Of a stretch of 60,202 bases of DNA, positions 11,559-21,088 are shown piece after piece (position 1 is the first letter of the stretch; each line of letters starts with the position of its first letter). A program made the translations under genes and the position numbers. The stretch comes from Knufia peltigerae (lineage: Eukaryota > Ascomycota > Eurotiomycetes > Chaetothyriales > Trichomeriaceae). The stretch covers positions 1-60,202 of the forward strand of contig JAPDRN010000180.1 in assembly GCA_030247855.1 (NCBI GenBank). Direction: 5' to 3'. Under the pieces are notes generated by a model that saw only the letters and a program-made list of their open reading frames with translations, did not search any database and was not told the DNA's origin.

Positions 11559-14500
11559 CTCTACCGATCAAACGAGTGCTATTCTGAGAAGAACGGCTCC
11601 GCGCCAGTCAATCGTCGTGATCGTGAGAAGACTGTGTTCGAGTATCGAGGCATCCCACTTCTCCCCGTCTGTTTGTCCGGGACAAGACAGTCCACGTCAA
11701 GTAACCTGCAGGAGCAAAGGATGAGATGGTTATGGTGTAAAGGAAATGCAGGTCAAAGTCAGCGATCTCTTCGAATCAAGGTGGCGATCGAAGCGAGATG
11801 CAGTGGTTGTATGGAGACTGATAAATGCCCGACCTTGGCCGTATGGTTCCACGGAGGGAAAGCGAGAGTGGCCCACTACGACTGGTCGCCACGCCCACAA
11901 GCAGGACAGCCGAGATTGTCGTGCGCACGTCGCATACGAGACCTTTGTACGGGTGGTAGGTGCCCTGGACAAGAGTTCATTCGCGACCTGAGAGAGGAAG
12001 AGAAGCCGCGACCTGGCGTGCGATCGAGTCAACTGATACGTCGATCCTAAGCCGAGCAGAGACTGGGGGCCAGATCGCCACGGCTAGTAGGCTGAGTCCG
12101 ACATGGGGGAGGTTCCAGAGGGGAAGAGAAATCAGCGAACAAACAAGCGCAAGGATAGATCACCTCATGGGTTTCGAACACATGAAAAAAAGACATACTT
12201 GAGCGACCACCTCACGAGGTGAACTGCCGGTGTCGCGCGTGGCGTAGGGGCGCGAGAGGGAGGATCCGCTCAGGAAAATGAGGAGCATGTTTCCAGGCAT
12301 GGATAGGATAGGAGCCCTCTGACCGCAAACTTCGCTCAAGCCTGGACAAATCCGAGCGAAAGCCAAATCCCAAGCGTGGAAGAGGTGGTTCGGAATGATC
12401 GCGGCCCTGGAAGGCTAGGAGATGCTTGAGCAACCCCCGGTTCTGGCAGCCGAAGTGAAAGAAGCTAGCCACAACGCTCTGACAGCCGAATGGGGCATGC
12501 CTGACAAGGGTCAGCCGCCGAGCGGTGTGCGCCAGAAGCCCACTATGCTCCTTCAAAACGAGCTCCCCTGTGCGAACTGAGGGCTAGGACCTCCCTAGAA
12601 GCTTCGTGGCCCTCAGCCTAGAGCCCGCCACAAGATTTTGGGGCCATTTTCCGTGACCGCAAACATTTGACAGCGGTCCTGGTGATGACTGTGGATAACT
12701 GGGATGGCTTGTGCAGTCCCTTCGTCACAAGGGATTTGATCTACCAATGCTGGTGCTCCGTCAGATGTTTGGCTGAAGGGAGACGAGCATGTCGCGCAGA
12801 GTTAGAGGTCACTGGATCAGTGGCCTTTTGGGCTTAGCACTGCGGCCTCTGTAGTTCTTGGAAACATTTCAGGTGTCTGTGGTGAACTAGTAGCTGGCTC
12901 CATCGGCCTGTTGTGGCGGTCCTGTGGAGGCGGACCGAGGGTGATCATGAGCCTTGACTACAAACTGACTCCGAGTGGGCAACTGGACGCGGCACCAGCG
13001 GGCCGTTAGGAGGGAATGAGCTCTGGACTTTCCAAGCTTCTTGCCGGCTCGAATTACTCTGAGCTCGAAAGATCTGCCATTTCGATCGTCCTCGTTCATC
13101 TTGTCGACATATTGTGCTATCAGCGCTCGCCGTCTATAAATCCAGGCACGTCTCAGAAGACTGCCGCGGTCCGTAGCCGAAGATTGTTCTTCAACTGCAG
13201 GAGTCGATCTTCCACAACTGACCAGGCGATCCAGACAGGGTTCTGGAAGGTAGAGGTTAGCGGACAAATGCTTCTGGCAGGGGTTTGTCTGTCTCTCACG
13301 ACTAGCGACGGCCAGCAACACCAAAGAAATTATAGTATGTCCCTTTGCGGGCTTTGTTGAATCTGCAGGAGAGAGTATTCGGGAGTGAGAGGGGCGTTGA
13401 CTGGGGAGGGAATCATCAAGCTCCACCGCGAAGTTCGCCCACACTGTGAAAGGGAAACCTGTTTCTCATCGATTCTATCAGCGGCCTTTCCAAGTTGGAA
13501 GACATCCCCGACGGCGAGAGTGGGATAGCTCTCAAGTCCAGCGAATTATCCTCTCTAGCCTCTACAGTACTCAATTTACCGTCCCGTTGCTGAGTTCAGC
13601 ATCGATGACTTCAACTTTGTTCTCCCCATTTTGGGATGGATGGGAGAGCGGGTAGAGTATGTGCAAAGGCTGACCCCGGTTCTTTTAGTGCGCGGTCGAT
13701 CATGGCGCTTAGGTAACTGTTCCCTGCAGATTGTCGGTCCAGGATTGCCGCAGTCGATAATCTGGTGAAACACAGGATGGGTTATAAGACAAGATTTGCG
13801 GTGCTTCCTTTCAGCAGAAGAGACATCGATGCTGCCCCAAGCTTCTGTCATGGAACAACAGCACTGCTCGATCTCCCAAAAAAAAGTAGGGAAATGTGAG
13901 ACAACCCATATGCACGGTCTGATGATCCAACACTTGGAGGGATAATGGTCTCAGCGTAATGGGGCACTGAGTGGCACTCCAAACATTCTGGAATTACGGA
14001 GTACAACTGGACCCGCTGCGAGCATTACTGTTGATGCTTCCCTCCGTATGTCGTCCCAACCCTGATTGTCAGTAGAGAGTAGCATTCAAGGACAACCCTG
14101 ATCTACGCTAATCCATATTAATGACTTGAGTCAAGGCAAATGGGGTGCCCGTCGCTCACTATAGCGAGTCAGTTAGGTGAAGATTTCAATAGTCCAGCGT
14201 GGCGCCCGATGTACTAAGGATACAAGTAATCAAAGACACCGACCCGGTATTGTTGGGTTGGAAATTCCAAGAAAAACTCTGACGGCGGTGACCTAAGGCT
14301 GTTGGTGGAGGGGAGATAAGTCGGGGTGTGGTCAGGGTCATATCCAAAGAGAGTGGTTCTAGGTAGGGTTCTTCGGTAGAGTATGCCGTCCTGGCCCCAA
14401 GTACGGAACAGTCCTTTCCATAGCTTGTGTTTTTGCAGCCTATTGCGGACTCCCTCCCCCCAGATCCCGGCAAGCTAATATTGCATAGAACGGGTGTTTT

Positions 14501-16417
14501 TAAAAGTTTCCGGAATCACGGACCCAAAGGGTCCAAATCAACAAGAACCGACCCGGCAGAGATGAAATCCAGAATACCGGGCCTGGGGTTTGGATAACCA
14601 ACGTCTGATGACACGACGAAGGTTCGTTTGACTCAAAACATATGCCACCATCAGAACCCTAGCTAACCAAGGATTACAAGCTGACGACAGATAGTCATCC
14701 TCTCATTGAACAAGCTGTGAATCCAGCAATAATCAGGGACTCAATTGCTCGTGTGGGTGGTGTCAGATGTGTCCCATCGAAGTCCGCGGCGCACCACCCA
14801 GTGCGTTCCAGAAAATTAGCAACAGGGCACCGTTATCAGAAATGGGCTAGGATCTTCCGCTGTCCCCTTCCGGGAGGCAACCGAAGAAGCAATCTCACAG
14901 ATTTCGGTAAAGTAGGAGTTGGTGACACCCATGCTAGGGAGATAATGTTCCTCGTCACCCTGCGGCCTGCTAGCTGGGCGTCAGCCCTGTCGAGACTTTC
15001 CCTCGGCGGGAGCCGGGTGGAGCCCAGAGGAAGATTGGTTCGGCCATGGGTAACATCGTCATCTTCTCGAATTTCGCTAGAATGAGGTTCTCGAAGGAAC
15101 GGTCGCTTGCAAGCCACCGACAAGTCCTAGTGGCTCTCTGCGGCGTAGGTAAATTGGCTTTTGCAACCCACAGGTTGTAGTTGACTATCTACAACTGGCC
15201 TCTGTTGGTCAGTAATGATTGCTCGTGAGTAGTCTCAGAGGATTGGGCCGTTATAATTGGACTTCGATAGCAAGTCATAGTTGGCCGCTAGTCCATGCCG
15301 GATCTGCTTGAACTGCGACACTCGACGAGATCGACAGCATGATAAAAATGGATTGCATCAGGAGGTTTTTGGCGTGCGCTTTCATACGAGTACCCGACAA
15401 CCATAAAATCTGATCGGTCGCCGAATGCCCGTGGAGCACTCCGGATCGATTGTCCATTCGTTGGGCTGATGATAGCTTGCCGCGAGCCATTTGACTTAGT
15501 ACAAAATTGAACGGTATTTGGGGGCGGTGCTTCTGGTCTGGGCATGAACGTAACCAGTATTTTGGTCCAGCGTCGGCCAGTAGCTCCAGTCTAACCTTTG
15601 ATTGAGGTCTCAAAAAGAGAACACGTCGTGGACTACGAGGACCAACCGCGAGCTTAGTCAAGGCTCCAGACTTGTCACGATCGCGCTAAGGTCTTGATTT
15701 GGAAGGCAAAAGATATGCGAACCTGTCTGTACTTGGAAGAGATTTTCCAGACCCTGAAAGCATAACTCCATAGTTGGCTGTTGACAGCTGCAACCTGCAA
15801 GCCGGACACAGTCTGGTGGTAATTGATATGTTCGAGTTTTAGTCATCCCTTTTGGTAGAAAAGGCATTGATCGAACAGTGTCCACAACCGAAAAGGTCTC
15901 GGCATCCCATACCGACGTCAGTGATTTCCGAATCTCTACATTAACCCTTCCCAGACTAAAGACACGATAGTGTCCGCGGACATGAATTCTTTGGTCTCAC
16001 CTTTCCCTGTTCCTTTAGTGGAGCAGGTGTTGGCTATCGGGATCAAATCAACAGTAGCTTTTTAGCATGAAAGACGTGGAATGAAGATCTCTAGCCTCGG
16101 ATGTTCAACACTGCCACAGTGTCGACACCCTTTTGGCATATTCGATGCGACGAGGTCGCCAAAGGATTGCACCAACGGTCTTACTTTGACATCAAAAGGA
16201 GATGAGGCTCTTGAAAAGCCTGTATTGGCAAAACTTGCTGGGGGTTTGAAAATTGGGGCCCGATAGTTCGAGAGTCCGTTTGCTATAGTTCCTGGATGGA
16301 ATGGCACCGATTTGTTTGTCATTGACTACAGCATTGGAATCCCTGACTTTGTTGCCATTTCGAGAACGCGGCAACCAGAAATCCTCCAGACTATATGTTG
16401 ATGACCTGAAAACTACA
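11559..16417. other. Gene-poor interval, about 4.9 kb
   Basis: Only short, unrelated open frames occur here on both strands, none with a domain or splicing pattern that I recognise. TACGGAGTA occurs at 13995-14003. One 69-codon frame on the minus strand (ATG near 15867 to a stop near 15658, cysteine-containing) is the most protein-like piece but is not supported. The left part may be the 5' leader and promoter of the Zn2Cys6 gene that starts at 11558. Base composition is ordinary, so this is not a RIP-eroded block. Confidence 0.4.
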
Positions 16418-16881
16418 TCAAGACTTTTTCTCATTCCATTGGCGCATGATTTCGGTCACGGCAACGGTCAAGCCTTCCATTTCTTCTTCTGCAGTGGTGC
16501 CAGCGAAGTTCATGCTACAGCCAACGTAGACGGGCTGTCTCATTCTCCTTGCGAGAATCTTTGCCATTCTCGTAGCGTAGTCTATGCTAGAGCCAGACGT
16601 AATCAGGGGAGTGCTGATCGCAGTGCTGTCATGTCTCAACTTTCGCTAGTTAGTCAGGTAGATCAACGTCATACTACCGGCTTACCTCGACGTACATGGG
16701 GCATTGCATATACAAAACTTCCCAGTGGCGGCACGGAGGTGTGTGACTGATCGAGATCGGTGGTGGTCAGGTGAATCATGACACAGTTGCCCAAGCAAGA
16801 CATGTGAACGTGGAAATTGAGATGTGGATGTTTGGGTAAAGGAAATGACATCTCGATGGGTTGGAACGATGGTCCCTCCAT
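16418..16881 (-). CDS. Small protein resembling proteasome assembly chaperone 4 (PAC4/Poc4)
   Basis: Exons 16881-16696 and 16639-16418 give 135 residues, the usual size for PAC4. The sequence fits the family pattern: a hydrophobic N-terminal beta segment (LNFHVHMSCLGNCVMIHL), then GSFVYAMP, then IDYATRMAKILARR followed by QPVYVGCSMNF and a C-terminal helix. PAC4-type proteins help assemble the 20S proteasome alpha ring in the cytosol. Splicing needs the GTACGT donor at 16695 with the acceptor at 16640; the stronger-looking GTAAGC donor 13 nt downstream does not give an open frame with any nearby AG. The family assignment is from remembered motif order, so it is probable rather than certain. 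Confidence 0.6.
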
Positions 16882-17723
16882 CGTGGCTTGTGTCGACGTG
16901 CTTGCTAAGGATCTGGAAGCAATCAACGAAGTAGGCTCTGTCGTTGCTTTTCGTCTGGCATGGCCCAGTAATCGAGGATGACGAAAACGATGTATGGTTT
17001 TTGGCGGTGTTTCGCGACGATAGTAAACGTAGTGAATAGTAATTGTTGTATATTTGCCGTGCTGGCATATTATATTTCGGTGCTTCTTGGCGGCGCAGGC
17101 TATGATTTGAATGCTTACTCAATGGCCTTTCCTCTCGTAACAACCATAAGGCAATTTATTCTACATTCAACGGTCTTTACCTTCAAGGACTTCAGGTGTG
17201 ACTTTAGCAGGGGGGGTCAAAACTTCTATGAAAATCACCGAGGCTACGTTGAGGGAATGTCGTTGAGTGGAACAGTACACCAGCAAATTTCCTCCCAGCT
17301 CACCTGCGATGCTCATCGAATACACATCGCCTTCAAACACAAACCAAACCTCTCTTTTTTAAATCAGAACCATGCCCCTGTAAATGATGAGATTGCACTA
17401 CAAGGATTAAGCTAGAGTCAGAGGCCGGATCGTGGTGTTGAGTGTAAGCAATGAGAGAGATAGCGCCCGATCGGGACTAGTGCATTGGCATATTGACTTG
17501 CCCTCAATTGTACAGAATACAGAAAACTCATCTAAAACTTGACTCATGGATACGATTGATGAAAAAGCTGGGTGTAATTATGGTTTCCTTCAGTTAAGTC
17601 GAGGACGAAACTGATGAACAGTGGTAGGGGTGTCTCCGAGCTAGTGTGCCGAACTTTAAGTATGAAGCTCCACAAATTTAATCGTAGAATATGATGATGT
17701 AAAACCAATTTCTCTCCAACAAT
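16882..17723. other. Intergenic region upstream of the tRNA gene
   Basis: This stretch lies between the start of the small chaperone-like gene and the tRNA. It is AT-leaning toward 17500-17720 and contains one open frame at about 16978-17415 with no recognisable domain. Nothing else can be supported. Confidence 0.4.
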
Positions 17724-17874
17724 TCCTCGATGGTCTAGTGGTATGTACTACTGCTCTTCAGACATGACATTCTCTCTAACAAATTACAGGTCATGATTTC
17801 CGCTTGTCATACAAGATAGCCTTCTGGTTGCATTACAAGCGCGGGAGACCAGGGTTCGATTCCCTGTCGGGGAG
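17724..17874 (+). tRNA. tRNA-Asp(GUC) with two introns
   Basis: The exons are 17724-17740, 17790-17809 and 17840-17874. Joined, they form a standard cloverleaf: acceptor stem TCCTCGA/TCGGGGA, D-arm with A14, G18-G19 and A21, anticodon stem TCCGC/GCGGG around loop TTGTCAC (anticodon GTC), T-arm CAGGG-TTCGATT-CCCTG and discriminator G. The second intron (17810-17839, 30 nt) sits between positions 37 and 38, the canonical site cut by the tRNA endonuclease. The first insert (17741-17789, 49 nt) interrupts the D-loop between G18 and G19 and looks like an mRNA intron. Box A (TGGTCTAGTGG) and box B (GGTTCGATTCC) are intact, and T-runs from 17880 onward provide Pol III termination. Confidence 0.9.
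17741..17789 (+). other. 49-nt spliceosomal-type intron inside the tRNA D-loop
   Basis: The insert starts GTATGT, contains CTAAC at 17776-17780 nine bases before its end and ends TTACAG, which are the fungal 5' splice site, branch site and 3' splice site. Its 49-nt length is within the 47-57 nt range of most protein-gene introns in this window, and GTATGT donors are also used at 41536 and 46393. Its removal restores the D-loop exactly. Splicing by the spliceosome is inferred, not shown. Confidence 0.75.
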
Positions 17875-18700
17875 TCTTCTTTTTTGTTCACTTTTTTCTT
17901 CTGATTTTTTGGTCCTTTTTTTGTAGGTCCGATCCTCTCGACTACATGCTCGCTTCTACAGAACAGATAGCTACTGTATCGTCAATATAAGTATCTCAGC
18001 CCGCTGGTCTCGTGAAATAAACAACACTATATTGTTCTTTGCATTTCTCCGTGAAACCCTTCAATCTTACAATATGTGCAACACTCGGCACTTCGAACCG
18101 ACGAAATGTGACAACATGGGATCATGTAACGACAACCCTTTTATCTCATGATATCTCTATATAAGTCTACTCAGAATTCGATTCTCTATTCATCTATATT
18201 GGCATCACTAGTGATAGAGGTATACTCGATGTGCAACAACAAGAGAATATCAATAATCGATCAAATCTGAACTGACCAAATGTGACAACTTGAAATCCTG
18301 CAACAACAACAAGCGTTTCATTCCATGATATCTCTATATAGTGCACCTCTGTAACTAGTAATGCTGAAATGGATAGATAGAGAATCGAATTCCGAGTAGA
18401 CTTATATAGAGATATCATGAGATAAATGGGTTGTTGTTGCAGGATCTCAAGTTGTCCTACGGTCCTACGGTCCTCTTTGCACCTCAAGGTGAATGCCTCT
18501 CAAGGGTGGGCATAGAGCGGCATCACCCTAGTTCCAATCTAGAGAGGGGATGCCTGGGTGATTCTACATCTTCCCTCAAGCAACCTCATAACAAAACATC
18601 CCACCAACACTTTTCGCGTGATTATTAATTTGAGCTAGTTGCTATTGTGATGGCATAGCCTGTCTGCTCGAAATGTATTTCTTTCGCATGTGAAGGAAAC
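17875..18700. repeat. Repeat cluster downstream of the tRNA
   Basis: After the Pol III terminator T-runs, about 18030-18235 is one copy of a dispersed repeat whose second copy lies at about 56690-56905. The MITE-like palindrome at 18284-18456 follows. Shared landmarks are the TTGCA...TCCGT...CTTACAATATG block, CACTTCGAACCGAC, ATGATATCTC and the AGAATTCGATT block. The last 240 bp before 18701 are probably the methyltransferase promoter. Confidence 0.65.
18284..18456. mobile_element. MITE-like palindromic element with 27-bp terminal inverted repeats
   Basis: The ends 18284-18310 and 18430-18456 are reverse complements over 27 bp with a single mismatch (A/G). They begin GACAACTTG and run into a CAACAACAAC tail. 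The inner ATGATATCTCTATATA and its complement extend the palindrome. There is no coding capacity in 173 bp. Related ends begin at 18110 and 56775, so it belongs to a small repeat family. No clear target-site duplication was found. Confidence 0.6.
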
Positions 18701-20417
18701 ATGTCTTCCGACGATAACGGCGGCAACGACGGCGATGAAGCTTCACTCTCGAAGCCCTTGTTTGAAGATAACGGACCGTTGAGTGACCCTCTGGAGAGAC
18801 AGGCCATTTTTGCCACTCTAGATTCATACCGGTAAGTTCAAAAAATGGTGTGTTGATAGGGACCAGCAAATACGGCGAGAACATATGGAGTATGTTACAC
18901 AGTATTTTCAGTTGCTTTTTGGTCTTTGTTTTTCTCCTTTTTTTTTAACAAAAAGTCACTTCAAGACGAAAAGCCAAAAAAAGAAGGGCAAAGAATCAGA
19001 AGTGGAAAACTACCCAAGATATACTCCGTACGTTGGCTTTGTTTGCTAACCCTCGCTGACCCAGCTTGAATCCAGCCAGTACCGCAAAACCACACACTAC
19101 AACACCACCCACCGTCGTCGTCAGAACCTCTACGCCTTGCCTTCTTCACAATGGCAGATGTTGTCCGGACCTCCCATTTCCATTCTGGACACCTTGTCCG
19201 CCGTCGACGACGCCATAGACCACAACGCCGATCTGGCGGACGCGATCCTGGACCTGGGTCTGACCTCGTTCGGTCTGGATGGACGAGGGCCAGACCAGAA
19301 GGACCCGCTGCCGGCCGCCTCGTTGGAATTCCACGGCGCCGCCAGACCCAACGACCTCTCCAAGGCTCATTCTACCATTCGACAATTCTACCGTGACTGG
19401 TCCCGCGAAGGTTTCACGTCAGAGGTCAAACCTCTCCTGGACACGATCTTGTCCGATCTTCGAACCCACCTCCCACTTGACCGACATGCCTCGACGGACG
19501 ACTCGAGCGCGACGACGAGCGCGGGACAATCTCCTCCTGGTGGTTCAGCCACGCCATCTCTCCTCCTCCCGGGAGCCGGCCTGGGTCGTTTGCTGTTCGA
19601 ACTCTGCCGGGCCGGGTACGACGCCACGGGCAACGAAATTTCTTACCACCAACTCCTGGCCAGCAATTTCATCCTCAATTGTGCCGCCCACGAAGATCAG
19701 TACTCCATCTACCCTTTCGCCACGACTTTCACAAACGTCACGTCCCGCAAGAGTCAACAGCTCCGCCGACACACCGTCCCCGACGTCCACCCTGCGACGG
19801 CCATGCAAGACCGCATCGACCGGTCATTGCCGGTCGGGGAGATGAACATGACCGCCGGTGACTTCATCCTTTCGTACTCGACCCCCGGGTGCACCGGCAC
19901 CTTTGACGGCGTGGTCAGTGTCTTTTTCATCGACACCGCCCCGAACCTCATACGTTACATCGAGACGGTCCGTAACTGTCTGGCCCCGAATGGGGTGTGG
20001 ATCAACCTGGGACCTTTGTTGTGGCACTTTGACGATAGGTTTCATGGTGGTGACAACGACATCAACAACAACGCCGAAAGCAAGGGCGGCGGCGACGGTG
20101 ATACTGACACTCACACGCATTCTCATTCTCACGACGGTAAAAACCGGCATTCACATTCCCTTCAACAACACAAACATCCCATGGAACTCGAAGACAAAGG
20201 TATCGCCGAACCCGGATCTTTCGAACTCTCCGACGAGGAAGTGATCCAACTCGTTTCCCAATTCGGATTCGAGATTATTCACCACGAGATTGTAGGAGAC
20301 GAAAACGTCAATTCCCCAACGTCAGCATATGGGTCTGGTCTAGGATACGTGCAAGACCCTTCAAGTCTTTTACAGAATCGGTACAGGTGTAGTCACTGGG
20401 TGGCGCGCAAGCTCTGA
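18701..20417 (+). CDS. CARNMT1: Carnosine N-methyltransferase-like (N2227 family)
   Basis: Exons 18701-18831 and 19076-20417 give 490 residues; the 244-nt intron is the longest in a coding model here. The N-terminal helix block (LDSYRQYRKTTHYNTTHRRRQ) crosses the junction, which fixes the splice sites. The SAM-binding loop LLLPGAGLGR is at about 207-215, followed by GNEISYHQLLASNFILN, TAGDF, FFIDTA (about 327-332) and WINLGPLLWHF (about 352-362). The human homologue methylates carnosine on a histidine nitrogen using S-adenosylmethionine; fungal substrates may be other histidine-containing molecules. A histidine-rich acidic insert (about 367-412, with repeated HTHSHSH) lies between the catalytic core and the last helix block and is not typical of the family. 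The gene is convergent with the Hsp70-like gene. Confidence 0.92.
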
Positions 20418-21088
20418 ATTTCCTAGGGTGCCTTTGAGGCCACTTACATGCCCTAGTAGACATAAATAGGGAGCAACAGAACTCCAGAACAAACAAATGC
20501 ACAAGCGACGAATACATTCTGGGCCAGAGAAAAAAATCTCACCCGACAAAGAGTCATATTGGTTGATATTCTACCTGTCTTCGCCCACTGGCAACCACTT
20601 TAGACTGCTCGCTACTTGGCACTTTTCTCTCTTCATCCGTTGCAAGTCTCCTGCTCATAAACCCGCTTTTTTTTGTCAAGTATACTTCGGCAAGCCCTTT
20701 ACATTCGGCGAGACCCCCGAAATTTTCCTCACGTTACCATCCAACCCCCGACTTGCAAACCACTCCTCCGTGTCCTCGTATTATCTTAGGGGCTATGACA
20801 TCCACATGATTTCATCTCTGTTCGTATCGTGGAGTCGATCCACAAACTGGGAAAAGTCGTGTGCGTCCTGTTCACAACAGGAAGCTTTTGTCGACAAGAT
20901 TTTGCGCCACCCATAACAACATGCATGCAAAACAACGCGCGACCCATCGCTTCATCAATGTTGCCAGAAGAACAGATCCAAACGGTCGATATCAATAAGT
21001 GTCGAGCATCGACACCGGTTCATCTGCATATGTCCATTTGCTCCTGCGGACATAGGCGCACCACGTCATCGGGTATCAAGTAAAAGGA
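20418..21088. other. Convergent 3' intergenic region
   Basis: These 671 bp between two convergent genes contain no supported gene or repeat. Short open frames here have no family resemblance. Confidence 0.5.

Noticed and set aside
15275..15885. Overlapping minus-strand frames that might form a multi-exon gene
   Set aside because: No combination of splice sites gave a recognisable protein; left as a note in the gene-poor interval.
17810..17839. The 30-nt anticodon-loop insert as an anomaly
   Set aside because: It lies exactly at the canonical 37/38 position and is an ordinary endonuclease-type tRNA intron.
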